64,000 nt of DNA from Paracoccaceae bacterium (lineage in GTDB: Bacteria > Pseudomonadota > Alphaproteobacteria > Rhodobacterales > Rhodobacteraceae), in NCBI GenBank assembly GCA_004153385.1, contig SDAL01000001.1, positions 124,001 through 188,000 on the forward strand, read 5' to 3'. Each line of letters opens with the position of its first letter. Position 1 is the stretch's first letter. This document shows positions 37,139 through 48,487 of this stretch, piece by piece. Both the position numbers and the translations under genes were made by a program. The notes below the pieces were generated by a model, which saw nothing but the letters and a program-made list of their open reading frames with translations, was not told the DNA's origin and ran no database searches.

Positions 37139-37213
37139 GCTGGCCGGTGTGTTGCTGGCCGGTGCGATACAGGCCGGTGTGATACAGGCGGATGTGATGC
37201 TGGCGGATGTCCA
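37139..37213 (+). repeat. Five degenerate 15-bp tandem repeats between mraY and murD
   Basis: Units at 37139, 37154, 37169, 37184 and 37199, consensus near GCTGGCCGGTGTGAT with up to six changes per copy. In one frame they read as pentapeptide-like AGVLL, AGAIQ, AGVIQ, ADVML, ADVQF, but that frame overlaps mraY and lacks a start signal of its own. Confidence 0.7.
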
Positions 37214-37263
37214 GTTTAGAATGCGTCCGGCCGCATATGATATTTGAATGAAAGAGGGTGCAG

Positions 37264-38664
37264 ATGATACCGGTTCAGGGCGTTGAGGGGCAAAAGATCG
37301 CGGTGTTGGGGCTGGGCCGTTCGGGGCTTGCGACAGCGGCCGCCCTGCAGGCAGGCGGCGCACAGCCGCTGTGCTGGGACGATAGCCCGGAGGGGCGTGA
37401 TCGCGCGCACGCGCAGGGCTTTGGTTGCGTCGACCTGATGCAGACGGGCGCGTTCGACGATGTGTCGCTGCTCGTCGTCTCGCCCGGTATTCCGCATCTT
37501 TATCCCAAGCCTAATCCGGTGATTGCACATGCGATGGCCCAAGGCGTGCCTGTGGACAATGATATCGGGCTATTCTTCCGGTCATGGGCCGTGGCCGACT
37601 GGGACCGGTTTGACGCAATGCCCAAAACGATTTGTGTCACCGGCTCTAACGGCAAATCCACCACAACCGCGCTGATCCACCATATCCTGACCCAATGCGG
37701 CAGACCCGCACAGATGGCGGGCAATATCGGGCGTGGCGTACTGGATATCGATCCGCCCGAGGATGGCGAGGTCGTGGTGTTGGAGCTGTCAAGCTATCAG
37801 ACAGATCTGGCGCGTGCGCTGACCCCTGATATCGCGGTATTCACCAATCTTACGGCCGATCATCTGGATCGCCATGCCGGTCAGGGCGGGTATTTCGCGG
37901 CCAAACGCCGGTTGTTTATCGAAGGCGGGCCGGATCGCGCGGTGATTGGCGTGGACGAGGCAGAAGGGGCCTATCTGGCCAACCAGATCGCGGTCGGACG
38001 CGAGGACGACAGGTTGATCCGTGTGTCGGCGGCACGCAAGCTGGGCGACTGGGGCTGGTCTGTTTTCGCACGCAAGGGGTTTTTGGCGGAATGGCGCAAG
38101 GGGCGGCAGGTGGCATCGATTGATCTGCGCGGTATTCAGGGGCTTCCGGGCGCGCATAATCACCAAAATGCATGTGCGGCCTATGGCGCCGTACGTGCGC
38201 TTGGTCTTTCGCCCAAAGATATCGAACGCGCGTTCCACAGCTTTGCAGGCTTGCCACACCGCAGCCAGACGATTGCGGAAAAAGCAGGGGTGCGCTGGGT
38301 CAACGATTCCAAGGCCACCAATGTGGACAGCGCGGCCAAGGCGCTGGTGGCATTTGAAAACATCCGCTGGATTGCGGGTGGGCTTGGCAAGGAGGGGGGC
38401 GTAAGCGCGCTGCGCGACCAGTTGAACCATGTCCGCAAGGCCTATTTCATCGGCCATTCCGCGCGGGATTTCGCGATTGAACTCGCCGGGCTGGACCATG
38501 AGATCTGCGAGACGATGGACGCGGCCGTGGCGGCCTGCGCGCGGGACGCCGCGGCGGGTGATACCGTGCTGTTGGCACCGGCTGCGGCCAGTTTCGATCA
38601 ATATCCGAATTTCGAAAAACGCGGTGATCATTTCGCGGCGCTTGTCGCGGATCTTCCGCAGTAG
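37264..38664 (+). CDS. murD: UDP-MurNAc-L-alanine-D-glutamate ligase
   Basis: Adds D-glutamate in the UDP-MurNAc peptide series. The 466-residue protein begins [21 protein letters not shown] (Rossmann-like), with the P-loop [20 protein letters not shown] and a C-terminal [12 protein letters not shown] motif. ATG 37264 has GAGGG seven bases upstream; a GTG two codons earlier is an alternative. Convergent with the ldh gene. Confidence 0.95.
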   Translation: MIPVQGVEGQKIAVLGLGRSGLATAAALQAGGAQPLCWDDSPEGRDRAHAQGFGCVDLMQTGAFDDVSLLVVSPGIPHLYPKPNPVIAHAMAQGVPVDNDIGLFFRSWAVADWDRFDAMPKTICVTGSNGKSTTTALIHHILTQCGRPAQMAGNIGRGVLDIDPPEDGEVVVLELSSYQTDLARALTPDIAVFTNLTADHLDRHAGQGGYFAAKRRLFIEGGPDRAVIGVDEAEGAYLANQIAVGREDDRLIRVSAARKLGDWGWSVFARKGFLAEWRKGRQVASIDLRGIQGLPGAHNHQNACAAYGAVRALGLSPKDIERAFHSFAGLPHRSQTIAEKAGVRWVNDSKATNVDSAAKALVAFENIRWIAGGLGKEGGVSALRDQLNHVRKAYFIGHSARDFAIELAGLDHEICETMDAAVAACARDAAAGDTVLLAPAAASFDQYPNFEKRGDHFAALVADLPQ

Positions 38665-38693
38665 GGAGATCCGGCAAAGAGGCGGCAGGGGGG

Positions 38694-39635
<942 letters not shown>

Positions 39636-39690
39636 TCACAGCTTCGGGAGCGCAGGTCCAACGCTACGCGAAAATCAAGAGCTTTCCAGC

Positions 39691-39713
39691 GTTTTGCATT
39701 TGAAATGCAAAAC
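39691..39713. promoter_or_regulatory. Perfect 11-bp palindrome upstream of ldh
   Basis: GTTTTGCATTT (39691-39701) and AAATGCAAAAC (39703-39713) are exact inverted repeats around one central G. It lies 68 bp before the ldh start and 108 bp before ftsW. A dimeric repressor or activator site is more likely than a terminator because the loop would be too small and no T tract follows. The regulator is unknown. Confidence 0.6.
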
Positions 39714-39820
39714 ACACGCATTTGCGCCACAGTTTTCCTAGCCTTTGCACGTGAAGTGTTCTACGGTTGGTGCAGACCCGGAAAACGGGCTTTTTTGAGG
39801 CAGTACGGCAGTAACAGCCC

Positions 39821-40990
39821 ATGACAGAAATGGTCTTTGGCACCGCGCCTGCGCGCGCTGGTGAACCTATTCTTCCACGCTGGTGGCGCACATTGGATAA
39901 ATGGGCGTTGTCATGCATTTTAATGCTCTTCGCCATCGGCATGTTGCTGGGGCTGGCCGCATCCGTTCCGTTGGCAGAGAAAAACGGGCTGGAGGCGTTT
40001 TACTACGTCAAACGGCAGCTTTTCTTTGGTGGCACGGGGCTTGTGGTGATGCTTCTGGTGTCCATGATGTCGCCCACACAGGTGCGCCGTCTGGGTGTTT
40101 TGGGATTTTTCATCACATTCGCCGCGATCCTTGCCCTGCCGGTCATCGGGACCGATTTCGGCAAAGGGGCGGTGCGCTGGATCTCGTTCGGCTTTGCCTC
40201 TGTCCAGCCATCTGAATTCCTCAAGCCCACCTTTATCATCATCGTCGGCTGGTTCATGGCCGCCGCACATGAAGTGTCCGGCCCTCCGGGGCGGTTCTAT
40301 TCCTTTGTGCTGGCGGTGATTATCGTCATCCTGCTCGCGTTGCAGCCGGATTTCGGTCAGGCCTCTCTGGTCCTGTTCTCGTGGATGGTGATGTATTTCG
40401 TGGGCGGTGCGCCGATCACTTTGCTGATCTCGATTGCGGGTATGACGGCTTTGGGCGGTTTGACCGCCTATAACACATCAGAGCATTTCGCGCGCCGGAT
40501 CGACGGTTTCCTGTCGGCCGATATCGACCCGCGCACCCAGATCGGATATGCGACCAACGCAATTCAGGAGGGCGGCTTTTTCGGTGTGGGCGTGGGTGAG
40601 GGTACCGTAAAATGGTCGCTGCCCGATGCGCATACCGATTTTATCATCGCTGTCGCGGCAGAGGAATACGGTTTGATCCTCGTTTTGATCATCATCGCGC
40701 TTTATGCGACAGTGGTCATGCGCTCCATGCTGCGCCTGATGCGCGAACGCGATCCGTTCATCCGGCTTGCGGGATGCGGGCTTGCGGCGGCCTTCGGCGT
40801 TCAGGCCTTCATCAACATGGGGGTTGCGGTACGACTTTTGCCAGCCAAAGGCATGACATTGCCTTTCGTCAGCTATGGCGGTTCGTCCATTATCGCGTCC
40901 GGCATTGCAGTGGGGATGCTTCTGGCCCTCACACGGAGCCGTCCGCAGGGGCAAATCTCCGACCTTTTGACACGCCAAAAAAATTCATAA
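39821..40990 (+). CDS. ftsW: Septal peptidoglycan glycosyltransferase FtsW
   Basis: SEDS-family polymerase working with FtsI at the septum. The 389-residue protein has about ten membrane segments and the signatures VQPSEFLKP, LLALQPDFGQ, NAIQEGGFFGVG and LPFVSYGGSS. No strong ribosome binding site precedes ATG 39821 or the ATG three codons later, so the exact start is uncertain. The ldh insertion means it needs its own promoter or read-through from murD. Confidence 0.95.
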   Translation: MTEMVFGTAPARAGEPILPRWWRTLDKWALSCILMLFAIGMLLGLAASVPLAEKNGLEAFYYVKRQLFFGGTGLVVMLLVSMMSPTQVRRLGVLGFFITFAAILALPVIGTDFGKGAVRWISFGFASVQPSEFLKPTFIIIVGWFMAAAHEVSGPPGRFYSFVLAVIIVILLALQPDFGQASLVLFSWMVMYFVGGAPITLLISIAGMTALGGLTAYNTSEHFARRIDGFLSADIDPRTQIGYATNAIQEGGFFGVGVGEGTVKWSLPDAHTDFIIAVAAEEYGLILVLIIIALYATVVMRSMLRLMRERDPFIRLAGCGLAAAFGVQAFINMGVAVRLLPAKGMTLPFVSYGGSSIIASGIAVGMLLALTRSRPQGQISDLLTRQKNS

Positions 40991-40999
40991 AGGGCTGAC

Positions 41000-42103
41000 A
41001 TGTCACATAAATCGGCGCCCCTTCTGTTGATCGCAGCCGGGGGCACAGGCGGGCATATGTTTCCCGCGCAGGCCTTGGCCGAAGAAATGGTCCGTCGCGG
41101 GTGGCGGGTCAAGCTGTCGACGGATGCGCGGGGCGCGCGTTATGCCGGTGGTTTTCCGCATGTCGTCCAGATCGAGCAGGTCAGCTCTGCCACGTTCGCG
41201 CGCGGCGGAGCGATGGCCAAGCTGATGGCCCCTCTCAAGATTTTGGGCGGCATCTCGTCTGCGGTGATGCGCAATATGCGTGATCGCCCGCGCGCAGTGG
41301 TGGGGTTTGGCGGGTATCCGACAATCCCTGCGCTGGCCTCGGCGCTGGTGCTGGGGGTGCCGCGCGCCATTCACGAACAAAACGGTATCATGGGGCGGGT
41401 GAACCGCAAGTTTGCCCACCGCGTTCAGGCATTTGCCTGTGGCACATGGCCCACGGATCTGCCGGCGGGCGTGCAAGGCACCCACACCGGTAATCCGGTG
41501 CGCGCCGCGGTCCTTAGCCGCCATGGCGCTGCCTATAATGTGCCGGGTGACTATCCGATGTCGGTTCTGGTCATGGGCGGATCGCAGGGCGCGCGGATTT
41601 TATCCGATAAGGTGCCGGCGGCGCTGTCCAGCCTGTCTGACGGGTTGCGGCGCAATCTGCGAGTGGCCCATCAGGCCCGACCCGAAGATGTCGAGCGGGT
41701 GAGCGCGGCCTATGAGGCCGCAGGCATTCCCGCAGAGGTCAGGCCGTTTTTCGACGATGTGCCGCGCCGCCTGTGCGAGGCGCAGCTGGTGATATCACGC
41801 GCGGGGGCCTCTTCAGTGGCCGATATCTCGGTTGTGGGGCGTCCCGCGATCCTGATCCCGTTTGCCGCCGCCGCAGGCGATCACCAGAGCGCCAATGCGC
41901 GCGGCCTGTCACAGGCAGGCGGCGCGATTGTTATCCCCGAATCCCAGCTGTCGACCGAAACACTTGCCCGTCAGGTGTCTTTGGTACTGGAAAACCCCGA
42001 CGGCGCGCAGGACATGGCGCGCGCCAGTTTGCAATATGGTGTACCCGACGCGACAGAGCGTCTGGTGGCCATCGTAGAAGATCTGACAGGAGACGCGCAA
42101 TGA
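41000..42103 (+). CDS. murG: Lipid II synthase MurG (GlcNAc transferase)
   Basis: Adds GlcNAc to lipid I at the cytoplasmic face of the membrane. The 367-residue protein has the G loops [15 protein letters not shown] near the N terminus and MGGSQGARI near residue 193, and [13 protein letters not shown] near the end (UDP-GlcNAc binding). It follows ftsW by 9 bp; AAAGGGC upstream. The stop overlaps the murC start as ATGA. Confidence 0.96.
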   Translation: MSHKSAPLLLIAAGGTGGHMFPAQALAEEMVRRGWRVKLSTDARGARYAGGFPHVVQIEQVSSATFARGGAMAKLMAPLKILGGISSAVMRNMRDRPRAVVGFGGYPTIPALASALVLGVPRAIHEQNGIMGRVNRKFAHRVQAFACGTWPTDLPAGVQGTHTGNPVRAAVLSRHGAAYNVPGDYPMSVLVMGGSQGARILSDKVPAALSSLSDGLRRNLRVAHQARPEDVERVSAAYEAAGIPAEVRPFFDDVPRRLCEAQLVISRAGASSVADISVVGRPAILIPFAAAAGDHQSANARGLSQAGGAIVIPESQLSTETLARQVSLVLENPDGAQDMARASLQYGVPDATERLVAIVEDLTGDAQ

Positions 42104-43533
42104 ACGCCACCAAACTTCCCGGCGAGCTTGGCCCGATCCATTTTGTTGGCATGGGCGGCATCGGTATGTCGGGCATCGCCGAGGTGTTACTGACCCAAGG
42201 TTTCGTGGTGCAGGGGTCTGATGCCCGTGCCTCCAAGATCACCGACCGGTTGCAGGAACTGGGGGCCGAATTTTTTGAAGGCCAACGCGCGGAAAATCTG
42301 GGCAATGCCGAGGTTGTGGTGATTTCTTCTGCGATCAAGCCCGGCAATCCGGAACTGGAGGAGGCGCGCCGTAAAGGCCTGCCGGTGGTGCGGCGTGCAG
42401 AGATGCTGGCCGAGTTGATGCGCCTTCGCTCCAACATCGCGATCGGTGGCACACATGGCAAAACCACGACCACAACCATGGTGGCCACGTTGCTTGATCA
42501 CGGCAATTTCGATCCCACTGTGATCAACGGCGGGGTGATCCATGCGTATGGCTCCAACGCGCGTGCGGGCGAGGGCGAATGGATGGTGGTCGAGGCGGAC
42601 GAATCCGACGGGTCGTTCAACCGTCTGCCTGCCACAATCGCCATCGTGACCAATATCGACCCCGAGCATATGGAGCACTGGGGCGACTTCGATGCCCTTC
42701 GCAAAGGGTTTTATGATTTTGTCTCCAACATTCCGTTCTACGGTCTGGCGGTGTGCTGCACCGACCATCCGGAAGTGCAGACCCTTGTGGGCAAGCTGAG
42801 CGACCGGCGGGTGAAAACATTCGGGTTCAACGCGCAAGCCGATGTGCGCGCGGTCAACCTGCATTACGAACGCGGCAACGCGCATTTCGACATCGCGCTG
42901 CAGGGCGAGCTGGACGAGGACGGTCGTCCTGTGATGATCGCCGATTGCACGTTACCGATGCCGGGCGACCATAACGTCTCGAACGCGCTGGCGGCTGTCG
43001 CTGTAGCCCGTCATCTGGGCATGAAGCGCACCGAAATCCGCGAGGCGCTGGCGCAGTTCAGGGGCGTAAACCGCCGCTTTACCAAAGTTGCAGAAGTGCT
43101 GGGCGGCGTCGCGATCATCGACGATTACGGTCACCATCCGGTAGAAATTGCAGCCGTTCTGAAAGCGGCGCGTCAGGCGGTGTCCGGCACGGCTGGGGCG
43201 CGGGTGATCGCGGTGCACCAGCCACACCGGTTCTCGCGGCTGCATTCGTTATTTGATGATTTCTGCACCTGTTTCAACGAGGCCGATGTGGTGGCGATTG
43301 CCGAGGTCTATGGCGCAGGCGAAGACCCGATCGAGGGCGCCTCGCGCGATGATCTGGTGGCCGGTCTGATCCAGCACGGGCACCGTCATGCGCGTGCGAT
43401 CCTGTCGCAGGAGGATCTGGCCCGTCTGGTCAAGGAACAGGCCCGTCCTGGTGATATCGTGGTGTGCTTGGGGGCAGGGACGATCTCGACATGGGCCAAC
43501 GCCTTGCCCGAGCAGCTTGAAAAACTAACCTGA
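42100..43533 (+). CDS. murC: UDP-N-acetylmuramate-L-alanine ligase
   Basis: First amino-acid addition in the UDP-MurNAc series. The 477-residue protein has [15 protein letters not shown] (N-terminal Rossmann-like), the P-loop [18 protein letters not shown] and the YGHHPVEI motif. The correct start is ATG 42100, which overlaps the murG stop; the much longer frame upstream is within murG. Confidence 0.97.
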   Translation: MNATKLPGELGPIHFVGMGGIGMSGIAEVLLTQGFVVQGSDARASKITDRLQELGAEFFEGQRAENLGNAEVVVISSAIKPGNPELEEARRKGLPVVRRAEMLAELMRLRSNIAIGGTHGKTTTTTMVATLLDHGNFDPTVINGGVIHAYGSNARAGEGEWMVVEADESDGSFNRLPATIAIVTNIDPEHMEHWGDFDALRKGFYDFVSNIPFYGLAVCCTDHPEVQTLVGKLSDRRVKTFGFNAQADVRAVNLHYERGNAHFDIALQGELDEDGRPVMIADCTLPMPGDHNVSNALAAVAVARHLGMKRTEIREALAQFRGVNRRFTKVAEVLGGVAIIDDYGHHPVEIAAVLKAARQAVSGTAGARVIAVHQPHRFSRLHSLFDDFCTCFNEADVVAIAEVYGAGEDPIEGASRDDLVAGLIQHGHRHARAILSQEDLARLVKEQARPGDIVVCLGAGTISTWANALPEQLEKLT

Positions 43534-43670
43534 CCACACGACCTCGCCCTTTGGTGGGCTGCATCCATCGCGGTGTGCGTCTATCTGACGGATCTGCCCG
43601 GCGCGTGCGTCACGTCGGGCAGATCGTTATTTGATCGATCCCCTGATGTTCCAGCCTGTGGAGGTGAGCC

Positions 43671-43925
43671 ATGCCCTTTTCTATTTTATGCGCATGTCTG
43701 TGGGCTGTCTGTGCGGTGCTGGCGGCGCTTGGCCCATATCGGTTTCACAATCGCGGTGCGTGGGGGCTGATTTCATGCGGCGTGCCGATACTGGGCTGGG
43801 TCACCTTGGAGAACGGCCCGTTTGCAGGGATTGCGGTACTGGTTGCAGGGGTCGGGGTGCTGCTGTGGCCGGTGCGGCATCTGCTGCGCACGATGCGCGG
43901 GGAACAGCCACAGCCACAGGACTGA
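43671..43925 (+). CDS. DUF2484 family small membrane protein
   Basis: Protein of 84 residues with two to three hydrophobic segments (about 3-22, 31-42 and 48-66) and a charged tail, so probably an inner-membrane protein. I recognise it as DUF2484, a family found at this place, between murC and murB, in many Rhodobacterales. Its function is unknown; the strong GGAGGTGAGCC ribosome binding site and conserved position suggest a role in envelope growth or division. A 137-bp gap separates it from murC. Confidence 0.85.
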   Translation: MPFSILCACLWAVCAVLAALGPYRFHNRGAWGLISCGVPILGWVTLENGPFAGIAVLVAGVGVLLWPVRHLLRTMRGEQPQPQD

Positions 43926-43962
43926 TCTTGCCGCTGTCTGTGCGGCCCGCTAGGAAGAGACC

Positions 43963-44895
43963 ATGACTGACCAACCGCTTTTGACCGATTACACTCCGCG
44001 CGGCACGCTGACCCGCAATCGCGCCCTGTCCGATCTGACATGGCTGCGTGTGGGCGGGCCTGCAGACTGGCTGTTCCAGCCCGCCGATCCCGAAGATCTG
44101 GCTGCATTTCTGGCGGCCCTGCCGCGCGATATCGCCGTTTTTGCCATGGGGGTCGGGTCCAACCTGATCGTGCGCGATGGCGGAGTACGGGCCGTGGTGA
44201 TTCGGCTGGGGCGCGGGTTCAACACGATCACGGTCGATGGGGGGCGTGTGCATGCGGGCGCCGCCGCGCTTGATGCGCATGTGGCACGCCGTGCCGCCCA
44301 GAACGGGGTTGATCTGACGTTTTTACGCACGATCCCGGGCGCGATCGGGGGCGCTGTGCGGATGAACGCGGGGTGTTATGGCAGCTATGTGGCCGACCAT
44401 CTGCAAGAGGTCGAGGTGATCGCCCGTGACGGCGTCCGGCGCACGATCCCCGCCGCCGATCTGAACCTGCGATACCGCCAAAGCGATCTGCCCGAGGGCT
44501 GTGTGATTATCGGGGCGGTTTTTCACGCACAACGCGCCGCGCCAGATGTGCTGGAGGCCAAAATGGCTGATCAGATCGCACGCCGTGATGCCAGCCAGCC
44601 CACCAAGGAGCGCAGCGCCGGCTCTACCTTCCGTAATCCTGCAGGCTTCAGTTCGACCGGTCGCGAAGACGATGTCCATGATTTGAAAGCGTGGAAGGTC
44701 ATTGACGAGGCGGGGATGCGGGGCGCGCGTCTGGGAGGCGCGCAAATGTCTGAAAAACACCCGAATTTCCTGCTTAACGCCAAAGATGCGACCGCTGCCG
44801 ATCTGGAAGGTTTGGGCGAAGAGGTTCGCAAAAAGGTTTTGCACGCGATGGGAATTTCGCTAGAGTGGGAAATCATGCGGATCGGTGAAAAATAA
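43963..44895 (+). CDS. murB: UDP-N-acetylenolpyruvoylglucosamine reductase
   Basis: FAD/NADPH enzyme that forms UDP-MurNAc. The 310-residue protein has [25 protein letters not shown] (FAD binding), [17 protein letters not shown], the catalytic Ser in AGSTFRNP and EKHPNFLLN near the end. AGGAAGAG before ATG 43963. Located between DUF2484 and ddl. Confidence 0.96.
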   Translation: MTDQPLLTDYTPRGTLTRNRALSDLTWLRVGGPADWLFQPADPEDLAAFLAALPRDIAVFAMGVGSNLIVRDGGVRAVVIRLGRGFNTITVDGGRVHAGAAALDAHVARRAAQNGVDLTFLRTIPGAIGGAVRMNAGCYGSYVADHLQEVEVIARDGVRRTIPAADLNLRYRQSDLPEGCVIIGAVFHAQRAAPDVLEAKMADQIARRDASQPTKERSAGSTFRNPAGFSSTGREDDVHDLKAWKVIDEAGMRGARLGGAQMSEKHPNFLLNAKDATAADLEGLGEEVRKKVLHAMGISLEWEIMRIGEK

Positions 44896-44966
44896 GCCTG
44901 TTGAACAGGTCCAACGCCGGTCGTTTCAAAACAACCAATGAACGGGGTGAACCCCGGCGAGGCAAA

Positions 44967-45890
44967 ATGGCGGGCGAGTCGAGCGGGACACCCCAGCTGG
45001 TGGCAGTTCTTATGGGCGGCCCTTCTGCAGAGCGGGAGGTGTCTTTGTCGTCCGGGCGTGAATGCGCGCAGGCACTGCGGCAGGCAGGATATGATGTGAT
45101 CGAGGTTGATGCTGGCCCCGATCTGTCTGAAGTTCTAACCAAAATGAACCCTGACACGGTCTTCAACGCCTTGCACGGTCGCTGGGGTGAAGACGGCTGC
45201 GTTCAGGGCCTTCTCGAATGGTTGAAGCTGCCCTATACGCATTCCGGTGTGCTGGCCTCCGCGATGGCGATGGATAAGACACGCGCGAAAGCGGCCTTCA
45301 GGGCAGCGGGGCTGCCGGTGGTCGAAAGTCTTCTGGCCGGTCGCGATGCGGTGCGCCGCGCGCATGTGATGCAGGCGCCCTATGTGGTGAAACCCAATAA
45401 CGAAGGGTCTTCTGTGGGCGTGTATATCGTGCATGAAAATGCCAACACGCCACCGCAGTTGTCTGACGAAATGCCCGACGTGGTGATGGTGGAAACCTAC
45501 GCTCCGGGGCGGGAGTTGACCTGTACTGTAATGGGCGAGCGGGCGTTTTGCGTGACAGAAATTATCACCGAAGGGTGGTATGATTACGCTGCGAAATACA
45601 ATGAGGGCGGATCGCGTCATGTGTGCCCCGCCGATGTGCCCGAAGATATCGTGGCGATCTGTCAGGATTACGCACGCCGTGCGCATGATGCGCTGGGATG
45701 TCGGGGCCTGTCGCGCACCGATTTTCGCTGGAACGAGGCGTTGGGCCCTGACGGCGTGATCTTGCTGGAAACCAACACCCAACCCGGCATGACCCCGACC
45801 TCGCTTGCGCCCGAACAGGCGCAGCAGGCCGGCATCAGTTTCCCTGATCTGTGCCGGTGGATGGTGGAGGACGCGTCATGCGACCGCTGA
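44967..45890 (+). CDS. ddl: D-alanine-D-alanine ligase
   Basis: ATP-grasp ligase forming D-Ala-D-Ala for MurF. The 307-residue protein has VAVLMGGPSAEREVSLSSG, FNALHGRWGEDG, VKPNNEGSSVG and LLETNTQPGMTP. ATG 44967 with GAGG upstream gives the usual family length; the frame is open 22 codons further. The last 13 bp overlap the ftsQ start. Confidence 0.96.
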   Translation: MAGESSGTPQLVAVLMGGPSAEREVSLSSGRECAQALRQAGYDVIEVDAGPDLSEVLTKMNPDTVFNALHGRWGEDGCVQGLLEWLKLPYTHSGVLASAMAMDKTRAKAAFRAAGLPVVESLLAGRDAVRRAHVMQAPYVVKPNNEGSSVGVYIVHENANTPPQLSDEMPDVVMVETYAPGRELTCTVMGERAFCVTEIITEGWYDYAAKYNEGGSRHVCPADVPEDIVAICQDYARRAHDALGCRGLSRTDFRWNEALGPDGVILLETNTQPGMTPTSLAPEQAQQAGISFPDLCRWMVEDASCDR

Positions 45891-47005
45891 GCGCGCCACC
45901 GCGCGGCCCCGATGGCAAGCGTTTGAAAAGCGACGCGCCCCGAACGCCGCGGCTGGGTGGAGCCACGTCGACATCCTATCAGGCCAAACAACCGGTGGGC
46001 GCAGGCGGTACAAAGGCGGGGCAGGCGACGGGTGCAGGGAAGGCGGCGCGTGCGGGTAAATCCGCCAGTGGTCCGGCTAAAAAAGGCCCCGTTAAGGGGC
46101 AGGCCAAAGCGGGGGGCGGCTACGGTTTGCAACCCGGACAGCGCTATGTGCGCCGCTCGTCGCGCAGGCGTGATCCGGCCCCCTCGCGTCTGGCTTTCCG
46201 CTTGCAGCGTCTGTGGTTGACGCCGCTGGTGCGCTCGGTCACGCGGATCGGGGTGCCGACCTTTGTCGTTGTGCTGGGATTGGGGGTCTATTTCGGTGAC
46301 GCCGGGCGGCGTGCAGATATGCTGCAGGTCTATGAGGATCTGAAGACACAAATCCAGAACCGCCCCGAGTTCATGGTCAACTCGATGCAGGTCGAAGGCA
46401 CCAGCCCCGAGGTGGAGCGCGCGGTCCGCACCATGCTGCCCACGGGTTTGCCGGTGTCTTCGTTCAATATCGATTTAGAAAAATATCGCGACACGATCCT
46501 GCGTCTGGATGCAGTGGCGGATGCGCGTGTGATGGTCCGTTCGGGCGGAGTGCTCGAGGTGGTCGTCACCGAACGCGAGCCGGTGATTTTGTGGCGCACG
46601 ACCACCGGTCTGGAGATGCTCGACAAGTCGGGTCACAGGGTTGCCACCCTGATCGACCGCCAGACACGCGCGGACCTGCCGCTGATCGCCGGACGCGGTG
46701 CACAGGATGCCGTGCCGGAGGCGCTGGCGCTATTGAAGGCGGCGGGTCCGATCCTGCCACGCACGCGTGGTCTGATCCGTGTGGGCGAGCGTCGCTGGGA
46801 CATTGCGCTTGAAGGGGACCAACGTATCCAGCTGCCCGCGCAACATCCCGTGGCCGCGGTGGAGCGGCTGTTAGCGATGGACACGGCAGAGGATGTTCTT
46901 TCGCGCGATTTTACACGTATCGATCTGCGCAACCAGGATCGTCCGACAATCCGTTTATCTGGTCAGGCACTGGATACCTATAACGAAACCGTTCAGCATT
47001 ATTGA
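45878..47005 (+). CDS. ftsQ: Cell division protein FtsQ
   Basis: Divisome scaffold protein with a periplasmic POTRA domain. The 375-residue protein has an unusually long, basic, Gly/Ala/Lys-rich cytoplasmic N terminus (1-115), one membrane helix (about 122-139), and the periplasmic POTRA and beta domains. ATG 45878 lies inside ddl with GGTGGAGG upstream, so translation is probably coupled. Two other GTG/ATG candidates upstream are within ddl. Confidence 0.93.
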   Translation: MRPLSAPPRGPDGKRLKSDAPRTPRLGGATSTSYQAKQPVGAGGTKAGQATGAGKAARAGKSASGPAKKGPVKGQAKAGGGYGLQPGQRYVRRSSRRRDPAPSRLAFRLQRLWLTPLVRSVTRIGVPTFVVVLGLGVYFGDAGRRADMLQVYEDLKTQIQNRPEFMVNSMQVEGTSPEVERAVRTMLPTGLPVSSFNIDLEKYRDTILRLDAVADARVMVRSGGVLEVVVTEREPVILWRTTTGLEMLDKSGHRVATLIDRQTRADLPLIAGRGAQDAVPEALALLKAAGPILPRTRGLIRVGERRWDIALEGDQRIQLPAQHPVAAVERLLAMDTAEDVLSRDFTRIDLRNQDRPTIRLSGQALDTYNETVQHY

Positions 47006-47017
47006 GGCCCGAACCAT

Positions 47018-48352
47018 ATGACCGACCTGTACCAAGCCCAGCGAGCGATGCGCAACATGCGCAAGGCTGCAATGCAGCGCGGGGTGATTGCGCTATTGGA
47101 TATCGGCTCATCGAAAATTGCCTGTCTGGTGCTGAAATTCGACGGTCCTGTGGATCTTTCCGATATAGAGGGTGCAGGACCGCTTGCCGGTCAGTCGGCG
47201 TTTCGTGTCATCGGGGCGGCAACAACCCGCTCGCGCGGTGTGCGTTTTGGCGAGATTGACGCGATGCCTGAGACCGAGCGGGCCATTCGTACCGCCGTTC
47301 AGGCCGCGCAAAAAATGGCCAACACCCGTGTGGATCATGTCATTGTGGGCTTCGCCGGGGCCAGCCCGCGCAGTTACGGTCTGGCGGGCCAGATCGAAAT
47401 TGCGGGCGATCAGGTCTCCGGTCAGGACGTGGGCCGCGTTCTGGCCGCCTGCGACGTGCCTGATTTCGGGGCCAACCGCGAAGTGCTGCACGCCCATCCG
47501 GTGAACTTTGCGCTGGATCACCGCTCGGGTGTTTCTGATCCACGCGGACATGCCGGACGCAAGCTGGCGGTCGATATGCATTTGCTGACGGTGGACGCAT
47601 TTGCGATCCAGAATATCGTGAATGCCATCCGGCGCTGCGATCTGGAACTGGCCGGTATTGCCAGTTCTGCCTATGTTTCGGGTATCTCCAGCCTTGTGGA
47701 GGACGAGCAGGAACTGGGCGCTGCCTGTATCGATATCGGCGGAGGGGCAAGCGGTCTGTCGATCTTTATGAAAAAGCACATGATTTACGCCGATGCCGTG
47801 CGGATCGGTGGCGATCATATCACCCGTGATGTGGCCGCAGGGCTGCAAGTGCCGCATGCGGTCGCCGAGCGCTTGAAAACCGTTCACGGCGGGGTTCATG
47901 CCACCAGCATGGACGACCGGGAAATGATCGAACTGTCGGGGAATTCGGGCGATTGGGAAAAGGATTCCCGTCAAGTCAGCCGCGCCGAACTGATCGGCAT
48001 CATCCGTCCGCGTGTCGAAGAGATTTTTGAGGAAATCCGTGCCCGCTTGGATGCCGCAGGGTTTGAACATCTGGCCAGCCAGCAGATCGTTTTGACCGGT
48101 GGCACCAGCCAGTTGCCGGGCATCGACGGGATCGCGGCGCGTATTTTGGGCCGTAATGTCCGGCTTGGCCGTCCGCTCAGGGTGCAGGGGCTGCCACAGC
48201 AGGCCACGACCACGGGCTTCAGCTCTGTCGTGGGGCTTGCGCTTTTCGCCGCGCATCCGCAAGACGAATGGTGGGATTTCGAGATCCCGGCAGAGCGCCT
48301 GAACGGCCGTAGTTTGCGCCGTGCGTTCCGGTGGTTTCGCGAGAACTGGTAG
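47018..48352 (+). CDS. ftsA: Cell division protein FtsA
   Basis: Actin-like ATPase that tethers FtsZ to the membrane. The 444-residue protein has the phosphate-1 motif IALLDIGSSKIACLV, a 1C subdomain region (about 90-175), phosphate-2 CIDIGGGASGLSIF, the adenosine motif VLTGGTSQLPG and a C-terminal amphipathic segment SLRRAFRWFRENW that should anchor it. Starts 12 bp after ftsQ. Confidence 0.96.
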   Translation: MTDLYQAQRAMRNMRKAAMQRGVIALLDIGSSKIACLVLKFDGPVDLSDIEGAGPLAGQSAFRVIGAATTRSRGVRFGEIDAMPETERAIRTAVQAAQKMANTRVDHVIVGFAGASPRSYGLAGQIEIAGDQVSGQDVGRVLAACDVPDFGANREVLHAHPVNFALDHRSGVSDPRGHAGRKLAVDMHLLTVDAFAIQNIVNAIRRCDLELAGIASSAYVSGISSLVEDEQELGAACIDIGGGASGLSIFMKKHMIYADAVRIGGDHITRDVAAGLQVPHAVAERLKTVHGGVHATSMDDREMIELSGNSGDWEKDSRQVSRAELIGIIRPRVEEIFEEIRARLDAAGFEHLASQQIVLTGGTSQLPGIDGIAARILGRNVRLGRPLRVQGLPQQATTTGFSSVVGLALFAAHPQDEWWDFEIPAERLNGRSLRRAFRWFRENW

Positions 48353-48459
48353 GGCGCGCCACTGCCTGTGACAGGTCACATGCGCACCTTGAAATGCGTG
48401 TAAAGACCTGTGCGAATCGTTGACCCGCCATCCCGTTCGGGGGGATGCGCGAAATGCCG

Positions 48460-48487
48460 CTGACAATTATTTTTCCTAAGCCATATT
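48460..48487 (+). promoter_or_regulatory. Candidate ftsZ promoter
   Basis: CTGACA (48460-48465) and CATATT (48482-48487) are spaced by 16 bp in the 252-bp ftsA-ftsZ gap, in a locally AT-rich stretch. A GC hairpin (CCGGCC/GGCCGG) follows about 70 bp later before ftsZ. Moderate match only. Confidence 0.35.

Noticed and set aside
37032-37247. 71-aa ORF containing pentapeptide-like repeats
   Set aside because: Its first half is antiphase to mraY and the repeats are explained by a 15-bp DNA tandem. I see no ribosome binding site.
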